64,000 bases of DNA, taken from assembly GCA_031310005.1 (NCBI GenBank), contig CM062379.1, positions 7,378,001 to 7,442,000 on the forward strand, given 5' to 3'. The DNA comes from Dactylellina haptotyla (Eukaryota; Ascomycota; Orbiliomycetes; Orbiliales; Orbiliaceae). Shown piece after piece: positions 22,436 to 35,300 of the stretch (its first letter is position 1; each line of letters opens with the position of its first letter). A program made the position numbers and the translations under genes. The notes beneath the pieces are model-generated. The model had not been told where the DNA came from, made no database searches, and worked only from the letters and a program-made list of their open reading frames with translations.

Positions 22436-24284
22436 CTACAGCTTCATTCCGATAGCCTGGTGCACCTTCAGCGCCTGCCTGATGCTCAAGTCTTCCATGA
22501 TCTCCAAGCTACCACCCGGGATCATGTAAGCCTTGACGTCTCTGTACAGTCTCTCGACCTTGGCACCCTGTCCTCCTCTGCTGTAGGCGAGACCACCGAA
22601 GATCTGGGCGGCTTCCCTGGCGCAGAACTCAAAGGTGGTGGTAGACTGGGCCTTCAATCCGGCGATGGCACCGCCAAGACGCAACATGCTCTCGGTGGTT
22701 CCCATCTTCTCGCACTGGTAGACAATGTTCTCGAGCCAGTTGTGGCAGGCTTCGACCTGGCGGGCCATCTGAGCGAGTTTCATACGGATGACCTAGGAAT
22801 ATCAATTGTTAGCTAGAAATCTTTAAAATGATCATAAAAAATATGGATAAAACATACCGGGTGCTCGACAAGCTTCTTGCCAAAGGTCTTCCTCTTGTTT
22901 GCGTACTTCATGCTCTCCTCGTACAAGACTCTGCTGAATCTGTTGCTCTGGATGACGATTCCCAATCGCTCGTGGTTGAAGTTGGTCATGATGACCTTGA
23001 AGCCCTGGTTCTCCTTGCCGATCAAGTTCTCGACGGGCACCTTGACGTCCTCGAAGGTGATGTATGTGGTTCCGGAAGACCAGACACCTTGGCAGTCCAT
23101 CTTCCTGACGCTGACACCGGGGGAGGTCTTCTCGATCAACAGGACGGAGACACCGCCCATTCCCGGTCCACCGGTCCTGACCGCGGTGGTGAAGTAGTCG
23201 GACCAGATACCGTTGGTGATCCACTTCTTCTCACCGTTAACGATATAGTGCTTTCCGTCCTCGGTCAATTTGGCCTCGCAGGTCAAATTGGCGACATCGC
23301 TACCGGCATCAGGTTCGGTGATGGCCAAGCAGATTCTCTTCTCACCGGCCAACAGACCGGGCAGGATCCTCTTCTTGAGGGCCTCGCCGCCGAATCGGAC
23401 AACAGGCGGCAGACCGATTCCGTACCCACCGATCTGGCTCCACACGAACCCGCCGGATCCGGTCCTGGACAGCTCGTCGGTGACAATCAACTCGTGGAAG
23501 TGGTCCCACTCCTCGGCGGGGACGGACGCGACCCGGCGGTCAGTGTACTCGACCGGGTACTTGACACCCAACAGACCGGCGAGGTATCCGCGCTGGCCCA
23601 TCTGCTGGTAAATCTTCTCTGGGACGTGGCGGGCTTCGTCCCACTCGGTGACGTAGGGTTCGACCTCATTGGTGATCCACTCGCGGACCTCAACGCGGAG
23701 GGCGGCGTGGGTGGCCTTGTAGTAAGGGGAGTGGTAGGATTGGTACCAGCCCGGATCACCGTACGGGATCAGGTCACCGAACGTCTCGTGGACGGTGACG
23801 GCCTCCTCGTCGGAAGTCTTAGCGGCAGCAACCGGAGCCGGGGCGGCCTTGACGGCGACGGGCTTCGGTTCCTCGGCTTTGGGGGCTGGCGCCTTGCCCT
23901 CGAGGGAGCCGACCTGGAGCTTGGGCTTGTACTTTTCGAGGACGGAGAGCTTGTGGTACTTGTCGAATTGGACGGTGGCGTCCTTTCCGGCTACTCGGTC
24001 GAGGACTGGATCCCGGAGAAATTCTTGTTAGCTCGCGTGATCTTCTCAAAAAGAATATGCCGAGGTTCAGCGGCACGATGATGTCAACACATTCCAGCCC
24101 CAGCCCGCCGGATTAATGGCGAGCTGCCTGCTGGTAGGAAGGAGTGGGAGGACGTACTCTTCTTGCCGCCGGGGTGCTCGTTCTTGAACTCGGTGACATC
24201 GTAGACGTCGCCGTGGACGATGATGAAGTTGTCGTCGGACTTGTTGTGGGCCTTGACCTCCTCCGGTGTGAATACTTTGGCCAT
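22436..24284 (-). CDS. Cytochrome b5-acyl-CoA dehydrogenase fusion
   Basis: FAD-dependent acyl-CoA dehydrogenase with an N-terminal cytochrome b5 domain, a fungal architecture thought to act in fatty-acid oxidation outside the classic ETF route. Exons are the complement of 24158-24284, 22858-24005 and 22436-22792, phases checked, 543 residues. The b5 domain covers residues 1-80 with haem ligands H37 (HPGG) and H60 (DKYHKL), split by intron 1. A Pro/Ala/Lys linker follows (about 85-110). The dehydrogenase part shows [25 protein letters not shown] (FAD/substrate loop), [28 protein letters not shown], and near the C terminus [36 protein letters not shown], the end signature of the family. No C-terminal SKL-type signal is present (ends GMKL). 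Codons are strongly biased. The 417-codon frame on the opposite strand is a shadow. Confidence 0.93.
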
Positions 24285-26004
24285 CTTGGACGGTATTTAT
24301 GTGTATATCTGTATGTGTGTGGATTATATTACTGGGAGAGAAGGAAAGAGAACGGAAAGAAACACGGCGTCTACGCTTTAAAAATGGCAAGCTGGGCTGT
24401 TTACGGGCTAAATAAATAGATCCACTCCTACTTGTCGTCGTCCCAAGGAATTCTACCCAAAAAAAAATATACAACCGAGTAAGGAAAGAAAAGGATATCT
24501 GCTAGTTCTGAGGAATGTTGGAAGGAGTGAAGAGGAGGAAGGAAACGGTGCTCCCTCGCGTTATAAAGGACCAGAATACCAATCCTCTCCGCCAGCATGT
24601 GAAACTGTGGGGAGCAGAAGCAGGCAGGTGCAAGACGGACGAGACTAACGAGACTAACCAGCAGTAACAATTCGGTCGAACCGCGACGTGAATGGCGGCG
24701 GTCTTGCCAGTTTCAATATGAAGCTGGTCAGATGCAAGGTCACATGCGGCGCCAAACCCCGTTCGACATCATCGTCTCTCTTTCTTTCTTTCTCTCTTTC
24801 TGCGGCTTGTGCGAGCCTGCCCTGTCCGCCCTCCCCACGGCCAGTTTCGAACGTTCCTCCGCCTGCGGGCCCCGGTCAAACACGGGTTTTCCCCACACTT
24901 CGGAGCTTTTGGGCTGCGAATTGGCGGCCATCTCATTGGCTCGTTGGGCACACAGCGTGGGAGCTCGCCCTTTTGGCATGTGAAAGCGGCGTCCTCGGCC
25001 CTCGGAGGGACAGCGAAACGGCGGGCATGAAGGGCACAGTAGCACTCGAGCCAAAAATCACGCCCAGCATGTTTTGACTCGTGTCGTGCAAGGTTGTTAT
25101 TATTCTTCATTTCGCTATCTATGCATAATTGCGACTTCGGTATGATAGGAATCATCTCGATAGGAATACGCTAGCGTGCTTTGTAGTTGGTAGTATCACG
25201 AATCTCCATTTCAATTTCTTTTCAGTTTAAACAGAAAAAACACGGCGCTATGAATACAAGCTCTGGAGACTAATTTCAATCCAACTCCACTAAACGCCAG
25301 AAAAGAAGAAAAAAACATTTAACGAGCAAGTGCGTATCGTATCTTGCTTTGCGCTCTGTACACTTTGATCAAAAAGACTCAAAAAAGAAACAAGCAACAA
25401 CTCAGAACAACAACAATAATAAACAAGTAGACAAAAGCGAGAACAATCAGGCGCAAAATCATTCACTGCCGAAAACAATAGTAATCGCAGCAACAAAAAA
25501 CAAGCCTTAAAAAAGTGGAGGGTAAAGCTTCAAAAGAGTAAAAATAACGGGAGGAGGAATAATAGTGTTCAAAAAGCAAGGGTAACGTATTCGTTACCAT
25601 GATGACGCCAGTCTTCTGCGAAACCGTTGGTGAAAGCGATAATTGCATGCAATAATAGGTATATCGAAAATTTCAAGTCGGGTAAACAGGGGTGATTGCC
25701 AACGTCTGGGGCTGACGTCAACATCGAAAGGATGCAGCGCAGTTCGTGATGTGATTCGTTCGGTGATATAGAAACTTTCAAAAAGTCGTAATGGGCTCAA
25801 AGGCAATGAGAAATTATGGTGTGGCGAGTTTCGTAAGGGTGAATCGACAATCGTAAAGGCGATACCGCGAACCGAAAAATATGAAAAGGACAGAAAAAAT
25901 CAAAACAAAATCCGAAAATGAAAACAAGTCGAATAGGAAACTTTTGTATGCCGCTCCTTCGTGCATCGTAATAAAAGGCGGCTCGCACCAATATGTGTAG
26001 TCGT
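24285..26004. other. 1.7 kb interval: dehydrogenase promoter and spindle-pole gene 3' flank
   Basis: The part up to about 24680 is the leader and promoter of the minus-strand dehydrogenase gene; a small minus-strand frame at 24428-24670 has no conserved look. From about 25100 to 26004 the sequence is A-rich on plus (T-rich on minus), probably the 3' untranslated region of the next minus-strand gene. GC-richer sequence at 24800-25060 shows nothing recognisable. Confidence 0.45.
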
Positions 26005-29000
26005 TTAAATGGCAATATGCCCAACACTCCTCTTGTCTCTCAGTCTGTTTCCACCAGCGCTGCTGTTGCGTCTGGAACTAGCCTTCTCAGTTCCGGACCC
26101 TTCTTCCTCAGAGCCATAGACCATCTCTGCAACATCGTACAGAGCGTATATTTGGTCGGCCTTCTTATCAATCTGCTCGACCATCTCATTGAGTTGATGT
26201 GTCAATGTCTTGCGCTTGCGGCGACCGAGAGATGGGTCGCAGGCAAGGAACTCCGCTTCGACTTGCTTGTAATCACTGAATGGCAGTTAGCAATCTGTCT
26301 GTATTTTTGAACATTCATCTGAAAATCCAACTTACAGTCTCATGTGTTCCAATTCATCTTCCATCTGCTTGACAACTTTATCAAGAGCAAATTTGGGTGG
26401 TTGGCTAGGTCTCATCGTGATATCTCCGTCATATGCAAGCTCCTGAATCGCGTCGGGCATACGTTTTGAAACCGGAACAACTTCTGGAATCTCAATATGA
26501 TCGTTCGTTTCGTTAACAATGTTGCCGCTGTGGCCCCTCGCATTGCATTCCTCGATAGCGCTCTTGCGGTGGCAGATGGTACACAGATCAGGCTTATGGA
26601 CCCCCAATCGATCGATAACTTCCTGGACGTGTTCGTTGTAAAATTCCTCGGTTCCACGACGAGCAAACTCGTGGGCTGTTTGCTGGGTGCCTGGTCGCGA
26701 TGGAGGTCTGGGAGGAATATCCCGCAAGATATTCCCAAAGTCCATCTCTACTGCCGTGTCATTGGCAACCATAGAGGTCCTGAGGAAAGGATGTGGAGCC
26801 TCATTCTCGTCATGTTCTGTAACAGTGGTCTCGTTATCTTTCTCCGAGTAAATGAACACGCGCTTCTTAGCCCTCTCGGCTTCTTCCCTTTTAGCAAGAC
26901 GAGCAGCTCTTTCCGCAAGAATTTGCGCCTGTCTGGCCTCAACCTCCTCGGCTTTGCGTCGCTGGGACATTTGTTCCTCGAGCTTCCGACGTTCCGCCTC
27001 GATTTCTTGACGAAGATGGGCTATTCCCTCAGACTGTATATGCTGTGAGCTACTGTCGATAGAATTATTTCTGGAAAGACGGTTGGTGCTTACCTGAACG
27101 AAGCTATGGAGCGTATTATCCGGCAAGACGTCACCTGCGGCTTCTCTGTGAACACGCGACTCGCTGATAGAAGCCGCAGTAAATGTCGTATCCATGTGCT
27201 GGTGAACGATAGAATCTTCACTTTGGTCCCCTTGCCTGACATTGCCTGCATCAGATTCAGACTCAGAATATTCTTCAATGACCATTCTAGACTTCTTAAC
27301 ATGAGGCTTTCCGGAAGCTCGGCTTGCTGTCGTCGAATTCGAAACCTTTCTCTTGGAAGGACCCGCAGCAGTGGAAACTTGGGGGAACATCTTCTTCAGC
27401 TCAGCATCGACTTGTTGCTGGACGCGCTCTGTGGCATTGAAAACAGGTTCGTTTCTCTGTTCCTTCTCTTTGCCTTTGGTGGCAGGCTTAGTTTGTTGGA
27501 TGGGCTTAGTCGATCGAACAGTCTCGACCTTTGTCTCTTGAACAACAGGCTTCACCGTCTCAACGCTTCTGGTCTGTGTACCCGCCTGTTGCAGGTCACG
27601 AGCGAGTTTGGCAGCCTCGTTCGCAGCCATGGTGGCTTCGGCAGCAACTTTACCAGCACGCGAAACCTTCTCTCGGTAACGGTTTATCTTGTCGCTCATC
27701 ATCTTGCGCTCATGCTCGAGAGCTTGCTCGTATTCCTCAACCATCTGGTTCATCCTTTCGACTTCGTTCGCCAACGTCTCATTATCGTTCTGGATCTCAT
27801 CGCTCTCTTGGCGGAGGCTCTCAATCTCCTTGCTCAGCGCCTCATTCTTCGCAAGAGCCTTAGCCAGTTGCGCAATAGCGGCATCCTTCTCTTCAGTAAC
27901 GGCACTGAGCTCTTGAACTAACTCCGCATTAGAATGCTCAACGGTTTCCAAACGATGTCGATACGCAGCAACCATTCCATCGAGTTCTGAAGACAACATA
28001 AAATTAGCCATTCCATTCCTCTAGAGAGTTCGCCGTAGAATATCTTACTCTTAACTTCTGCCTTATGCTGGGCCTTCATCCTCTCTTTATCACCGCCAGA
28101 TCGCGGAGAGCCTTGGTCGCTCTCGATCTCACCTCCAAGAGCACTGTCAGCTCGTCGCCTGGTATTCAGCTCTGCCTCGAGCTCTCGTCGTCCGTTGAAT
28201 TCAATCTGATAAAGCTGTCGTGTTTGCTCGTAATCCTTCTCTAAATCTTCAGCTCGCTTTTTCTCTTTTGCCTTATCTGCCTCAAGCGCCTCGACTTTCT
28301 GTTGGAGCTTCTTCAGGGCGACCATAAGATCACGTTCTCCATCAGGAACAGGGATAGATGCAATAGGAGCGTATTGAGCGCGCTTCGACGCCGACTGCTC
28401 ATGATTGACGCTGGAAACCAAATCAGAGATTCCCGTCATGTCTGGGAGCTTGATGCTATGGGCGGTCATCTGGCTTGGTGCTGCCGGCTTGGACGCAGGT
28501 CTTGTACGAGTCTTGCGTAGGGATGGGGAATCAGGTCTCATGTCAGAGTAATCTGTAAGATCGTCCTCCAAGCCCATATCTTTGAATAGCTTTTCGGTGT
28601 TCAGAAATGCAGATGTGACACCGTTCCTCTTGAGGGGTAGTGCAGAGTTTGATGTAGTCCTCATTGGGACGTTTTCTTTTTTCGCGGCTTCTTCAAGCTT
28701 ATCTTTCGCGGCCTGCTCTTTAGAGATCTTGGATCTTCTCGCAGCGCCTTGGAGTCTGGATCCGATCGAGTACGAGCTAAGTTCCATCGATTCGTCGACA
28801 ACAGTGGGCTGCATGCGAGCCCGAGTGTTAGGCGAAACGGCTGGTCGTTTGGGTTGCGCGTTGATTCCCGCCTGGAAAAAAAAATCTCGTGTTAGAAATT
28901 GGTCATTACACAATTTATTTGTTTTGGGTAGCAGGATTTGCTTAGGGAGGAGGTACTGCCTTACGTTTGGAACGGACAACCTTCCCCTATCAGTCTTCCT

Positions 29001-29429
29001 GAAAATCGAATTTATCGTTGAAGACTTATCCGTCCTCGTGGCCTCATCACCCGCACGTCCAACCTCAATGCTATCGTCTGGGTTATTAGAAAGGTGTGGG
29101 AACAATCTAGTTCTGACGCCAACGCCAATTGTCGAGAAATCTTTAAATTGTGCATTTATGAGTTTAGAGTCGAGATTTGGTGTGCTCGGGGGTAGAACAT
29201 CGTCGTATCGACGTGTGGACATAGCACCAGCTCCCTCCATGATGCCTAACGAGCCAACGGTGCTATCGTTTGCCTGCGAGTCGGCGTATGAGTTTGAAGC
29301 TAGGAGGTCCTTTGCAAGTTGTTGTTGGAGACGTAATCGCGTATAATCATGCGCGTCTTGGTCGGAGTCGTGGATGTATGACCCGTGGGTCGTGGATTGG
29401 GAGGGAGATCGAACGTAGGAGCTGTGCAT
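26005..29429 (-). CDS. ppc89: Spindle pole body / centrosomal protein, Ppc89/Cep57-like
   Basis: Structural coiled-coil protein expected at the spindle pole body. Exons are the complement of 28965-29429, 28049-28871, 26336-27986 and 26005-26275; all junctions keep frame, 1069 residues. The N-terminal third is Ser/Pro-rich and disordered, with short PNTRARM and KRNGVTSAF elements. Coiled coils run from about 350 to 420 and, across the second splice, from 430 to 560 (LDGMVAAYRHRLETVEHSNA), matching the region that in fission yeast Ppc89 localises to the pole. A second coiled coil lies at 740-810. A CTICHRKS-like two-Cys/His element follows at about 885. The C terminus (about 958-1030: FALDKVVKQMEDELEHMRLD...LTHQLNEMVEQIDKKADQIYAL) reads as the Cep57 microtubule-binding domain. 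A 60-base in-frame segment (27034-27093) could be an unspliced or optional intron. Family assignment is by pattern, not by search. Confidence 0.75.
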
Positions 29430-30452
29430 TGTGATTGGTAGGGGTGCGGATGCGGGTTAAGATTTGGGGTGGGTGTGTATATATCCTTCTACCTTCGCTG
29501 TTCCAGCGAGGAGCGTATTTGGGGAGCAGGGACTTCGTGATCAGAAGGGCTCGGATTTGCAACGGAGGGTATTACACGGACACAGTCAAAAATGGGTAAG
29601 AAAGGGCAGACACAACTGAGGCTCGTCAGCTGCGGTCTCTCTGAGGCTGGTGATAGTTCGAATTGGCGGTGGAGGCGGTTGAGGTGAGGAGGATGATAGC
29701 GATGGAGGTCGCAGGCTGCACCTGTTTTATGGATTTTTGTTTACATTTGGCGATTTGTTGTTGTTGCGGTCCCAAAGCGTGCAAATCAAAACACGCCCAA
29801 CACAAAATCCGAAACGGGCGGCGGGAATGTTGCGGATTGGCTGCCGCAAACGTCACACAACTCACAGCACCACAGGCCCATACGTTGGCCCCTTCCAAAC
29901 GGGCAGGACTGCCAGCATACGTGGGCGTACGTTAACATGACAGGAACATGTTCGCAGGAATGCCGTTTGATGTCTCCTTCAACATTCGTCCCCGTGTCCT
30001 CGGACCTGTCCTCTCAGTTTAGCCAACTAATATATAGTAATTTTAAGGTTTATGTTCCTTTTTTAAGCCCAGGGCGTCTTGTTTCCGTGAACAACTTGGG
30101 ACTAACACAACTTTCATATTCCCTAATATTTCTAAACCGCCCCGTGTCGTGCTACTCTTTTGTAAATTTAAAATCTAGATTTAAATTTTTATCTGAGATC
30201 AGATAAACAACCCTTCGAATATAGGTATATAATTTAAATTGGCACAGTTAATGATACCGGATTGGATTAAAGACGTTGTGTTGGTATCATAAACATAACG
30301 AAATATTACATCAAAAGCTTCGGATACCTCATGTCAATTTAATATTGTCTCGTGAATCAGACGAACAGGCGCCAACTTGTAAATCATTATGCATTATCAA
30401 ACAAACGATTCAATGTTCACCATCCTCGACGCCGCGCCCTCTATCAACCCAA
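29430..30452. other. 1.0 kb intergenic
   Basis: Promoter and leader of the spindle-pole gene (to about 29900), then AT-rich sequence that is probably the 3' flank of the P450 gene. No coding evidence. Confidence 0.5.
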
Positions 30453-32311
30453 TCACTCCTTGTAACACCGAACCAGACAGCCCCGACCACCAACACAAGT
30501 TGTCAATGTAGAAAAGCACTTGATAAACGGATCCATCTCCCCACTCTCAAATCGCTTGTATTGCTGGAACATCCTAACAACGGTGTAACCTGCCTCGGTG
30601 AGAGCAAATTGCTGGCCGAGACAAACTCTGGGACCGCCGTTGAAAGGCAAGTATTCCCAGCCGAATGCATCAGTCTTCGGGCGGTTTTCCCATCGGTCAG
30701 GTCGGAACCTATTTATGTGTTGTTAGAATCAAATTATATATAAAATGGTCATATATTTTGACGATTGACGACTGATGAGCGGGAATTCAAACATACCAGT
30801 TGGCATCCTCTCCGTAGATATCAGATCGACGGTGCATAGCATAAACCGAATACTCAATGTTTGTTCCCTTTGGCACGAAAATTGGACTCTTTCCATCTGG
30901 CCCACCACCAAGAGGCAAGGTGGTATCCGCGATTGCAGTTCTCATGTTAATCGGCACGGTAGGATATAATCGCAAAGTTTCGTCCAGGACCCAGCGCAGA
31001 TATTTGCAGTTCTTGAGAGACTCGAATGTGATTCTATCCGGATCGTATTCGGCACCAAAATCGGCGACAATGGCTCTGCGGAGTTTTGCTTGGACATCAG
31101 GGTTACGGACGAGAAGGTAGAAGCACCATCCCAACAGGCTTCCAGTGGTGTCTCTACCGGCTAATAGAAGGTTCATGACAGCATCACGGAGAATGACAGG
31201 ATCCTATCAGAATAATCAGTTTGCTGAGGTACAAAGGAAGAAAACCAAGCTGCGGAATATATGTCGTACCTGAGTATCTTTAGCGATAGCATGCAAAAAA
31301 TTGTACTTTTTTGACTTTTCCATTTCTCCTTGCAGTTTACCGCTCTTCGCAAGGGCCACAGCGTCATAAACATATTTATCAATGAACTCTTGGCAGATTT
31401 TGACGGCATCCTTGAACTCTTTCGGGTTGTGCCATTGGTGCAATCCCTTCAGGAAAACACGAGTAAACATGTGAGTCTGTGATTCATTGAAAGCTTGTGC
31501 AAAGGCGGCGCCACGGGGTATCTCTTTTCCAACGGCTCCCTGTATGATACTTCGTCGATGTTTGAGAGTATCACAACTTTCACCGAAAAGAAAGTGGGTT
31601 GCGCTATCAATAGTCAGCTCAAAAAAAAGCTCCTGTAATTCCGCAGAGCCTGCTGCCCCATCCGGAATACAGTCTGCCAAGATTTGAAAGTGCTCTTCCA
31701 TGTTTTCCAACTGAGTGATCTGGTTACGGGCGAACTGTGGACGGAGAAGCGCTCGTGAGTACTCCCAGCCGTGATTATCAATAACGAAAATCCCGTTCCC
31801 TAACAATGGGAAGAAGGGGCCGTTCTTGGCTGGAGCGATGGCGAAGTCCTTGAACTTGGTAGCGAGGAAAGCTTGCATGTTGAGAGGCTCACGGGTAGTG
31901 ATGGTAGTCTCGCCTAGGACACTATAGGCAAAGGTATGTCCGAATTCTTCATAATTTGCACTATAAGATATTTAATATTAGAATACTAGGGCTACTCATG
32001 AACTAAACGAGACTAGTAAACTTACCGGACGAACTCTGGCATATTCTGTTGCTTGATTTGCTGTAGAGCTCGAAGATTTGTTGTCAGATATTTTTCGCGA
32101 GCAAGTTTCTGATGAAGGCGCTCACCTTGAGGAGGGTACATAGATGGTCCAATCCAAGAGGTAGAGTAGTAGCAAGATAGTTTGGCGGTTTAGTCCCGTG
32201 TAATCTTCGGAATTTTCTTTCTCGGAGCCAAAACGATATCCGAGACCATACAACATATCCCACGATGGCCCCAACGGCCCCGAGCACATAGTAAAGCTGC
32301 GTTTGCTGCAT
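30453..32311 (-). CDS. CYP52-clan cytochrome P450, frame broken near N terminus
   Basis: Haem-thiolate monooxygenase of the clan that omega-hydroxylates alkanes and fatty acids; ER-anchored. Exons are the complement of about 32026-32311, 31270-31960, 30797-31203 and 30453-30708. Landmarks: N-terminal membrane helix ([15 protein letters not shown]), I-helix AGRDTT, K-helix [33 protein letters not shown] haem loop, and a normal C terminus, about 547 residues in all. The three introns have proper GTAAGT, GTACGA and GTATGT donors. Within the first coding exon the frame shifts at 32122-32126. LDHLCTLLK and [13 protein letters not shown] lie in different frames, and adding all exons gives a length one base short of a multiple of three. 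Loss of one G from an AAGGGTGAG-like string explains it. It may be a recent null allele or a base-call error. A start 54 bases upstream (32365) is possible. Confidence 0.8.
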
Positions 32312-32365
32312 TCTGTAGTTCCTCGCAGACTTCGGTCTAATTGCATCCAGAATAAGAAAACCCAA

Positions 32366-35300
32366 GGAAATATTTTCTACGAAAATTAGGTTTTTGAAGG
32401 CGGGAATCCGAGATATTTATACTACGAAGGCTCGATCGCCACGAAACGGGACAATTGAGAATATGCAAGCACCAACTCATGCAGAAGGAGAGCGCCAATG
32501 CAATGTATAGCCTATCTGATCTTGTCACCAGTCAACTGTGCTTTCTCTTGGCCTACCGTTGATAAGGGAGCCAATATAACTACCGCATATGCGACGTAGG
32601 TGGACCTCGAAAGGGGGGGTCCACGAAAATGTAAGTTACCTAGCGCAAGGTATGCTTGCTGAAACTGCCCAATAAAATCGCTGATAATTATCAACCCTCT
32701 CGTCGAAGAAGGATAAGCCTGTGGAGAAGCTGTAGCAATCGAAATATTTCAACCCACTAGGCTAATAACTGATCGCGCTTCTAAAAAAGACCAAGCATAA
32801 ATCGGTTTGCCCCGCGGTGCCATGTCTAGGCTAGATGCCACCACTCAAAATCAGCCAAACCCCACCGAACTAGGATGCAGGGCCTATTGGTGAAAAACGA
32901 AGTTACCCGAGCTAGTCTCAAGGAAATCCGAACACCCATTTTTCAAGTTCCTTGGGTGCATATGCATTTACAATCCAAGACGGTGGATGTGGAGTCTTTT
33001 GTTTCGTTACGAAGCGCTTGATCGTCTACATATGTACAAGTTACAGACCAGACAAGGAGTTAGCATTTGCATGCATATCTCCCCATCCATGAGCTTTAGA
33101 ATTATGTCTTTTTCCGAGTTATACCCTTCTGGGTCACCGCCTTTGAAGAACCTTTCACAATTGACAATAGTGTACCAACTGACAAATCTGCGTCGGGTCC
33201 CTGCGTACTTTCAGGAGCGCAGCTGTCCTGAACCACAGTTTTGGGCTCAGAAAACTGGGGAAGTAACCGAGTTAATCCTCTTTCCTTTTTATAATCTTCA
33301 AATTATCAAAGTTTTATAAAAATACCTCGTTTAGCGGCTGTGGCCAGGTGGATTCGGCATGAAAATGTAGAAATTAGATCTGAGAATCCCCAACGGCGTG
33401 AAGGCGTCAGATCCTGGCCTACGAATTACGTTATCAGTTTGACCTTCTCTTTTTTTGTAATTTGTCTTCGAGAGACGGGAGCAACCTCCAACGAAGGTGT
33501 AAGCACGGACAGACCAAGCCCAAGAAACAACGCTAGGGGATGCAGGAAAGAGCTCCAATTGAATGCGAGGCTTAATCACATGAGTTGCCTTAAAGTGAAA
33601 ATGGGCTGCAGCAAGGCTAGCTTAGGAATGGCCGTCGTTTCGGGTATGTACGCCCATCTACATTTACCTCCCGTGCTGATATCGATAGAGCGGCGACTCG
33701 TCGGAGGGGGTGTCAGATGCCAGCCCCACCTACCATAGACATCGATATGTGATCTAAGAGAGCACAGGCATCGTTTGATGCAACCCGGCCGAATGTTGAC
33801 ATTTACATTGGCAAGCGGAGACTCGGTCGAAATCTCGAGCGCCCCAAGCCGCGGTATCCGCATGCTATATATATACCACGCTCATTTCATCGTGCTCAAC
33901 CCGAACGGATTCCATTCTCCATGCAACAATCTCGATCAATTTGCGACTAGAATGGGATGAAACAAAAGCATTCTCGATCTGCGTTGTGATGGTGAAGCAA
34001 CATTGAGTTCCCGTCGTCCCGTCGCCGCTCGAGCCAGCCGCAAAAAACAAAGCCTCCAACTGGGGTGCCAGACTTTCTTAGGCCAATGAACATTAGCTCA
34101 TTCCTGTGAATAATGCCTTGGAGGCTTTTGTTTTTGAGCAAATGACCATAATACTTGATCGAAATTCGGCAGGATGCTTCAAAGGGCTTGAAATAGGGTT
34201 CTAGACCAAGTGGGGCCTGGTTTTCACGCTATTTTAGCTCCGAGTCAGGATCCAATCTGGGGGCAGGGTGGAGTGTTTTTTGCTCGAATTGATGGATCGA
34301 TTCCCTCAGCAGACCAGACTCTAAACCCCAACTGGTAAGTCGGTGCGAAACGAAGACCCAAACACAGATTCCCGCTCGATCGGTTGCATTATAGTCAGGC
34401 GAGTTATATCGAAGAACAATATCTCGATATCTTGGCAGGGAGCCTTTTTGAAGCATCTATACTCAAAACGCAGAACATGAATTTTGGAGGACAGTCCGGA
34501 GGCCAAGAATATGTCAAGATGTAAAATGTTGCAAGGGAGTATGCAGATTGGGAGAGCGTAAAAGGCCGTTAAGCCATGCGTCGAGGTTTGAAATGTTAGT
34601 TCAAAACCCAAACTCGCACTGACCAATAGGACGGCATCGTATTCACATTGTTGACTCCACACTCGCACCCATGCATGACCCAGCACACCCCTTCATGAAC
34701 CTCAAGATTTGTGCGCGCAGATATGCAGATGTGCATGGCCTCACAGATACAAGTTAGCCAGCAAATAAACTGAGATAAGAGGTCTCTTTTACCTCAATAG
34801 GATAACATACAACAGTTGACAGATCGACGGTGATATATCATACAGTCGGAAGGGCGGGGTTAAAGCGATGCATTGGTCGGCGCCGTGTAGGTCAAACCTA
34901 CCCTTGGCAATAAATGTGAACGCGGCATATGATATAGTGAATATATAGTGAATATATAATAAGGCCATTTGGGAGAAAGCTAGTGGGCTCGTTAAGTATT
35001 GATCGTCCAAGTTGGCCGGGATCCGTTGCTAGACATCGCTGGTTGATCCGGAATTCTAACCATTTACCATTTAACTGTTTTCCTGCTAACAACAGAAGCA
35101 ACAACGTCGGCTTTCTCAATCTAGACAAGTGGTTTCCCTTCGAAGACTGTCGGAATGAAGACCACGAGATCCATACTGATCGTCGATGGTGCTATCGGGT
35201 TACGTAACTCATCCATGACGCTTGAAAACGTTTTGAACCATTAACCCTGCTATATCGCGTCACTAGATAGTGTAAATCACCACATCAGCTATGTAAGCTC

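Noticed and set aside
22828-24081. 417-codon open frame on the plus strand
   Set aside because: Exact antisense of the acyl-CoA dehydrogenase exon; its Asp/Leu/Val/Gly-rich composition is the mirror of biased codons on the real strand.
24428-24670. 80-codon minus-strand frame upstream of the dehydrogenase gene
   Set aside because: It lies in the leader/promoter area, no motif; hydrophobic start could mimic a signal peptide but nothing follows it.
27106-27921. 271-codon plus-strand open frame
   Set aside because: Antisense to the coiled-coil region of the spindle-pole gene; Leu/Arg/Ser-rich by reversal of Glu/Lys/Ala codons.
28582-29346. 254-codon plus-strand open frame
   Set aside because: Antisense to the N-terminal exons of the spindle-pole gene and spans a clear intron of that gene.
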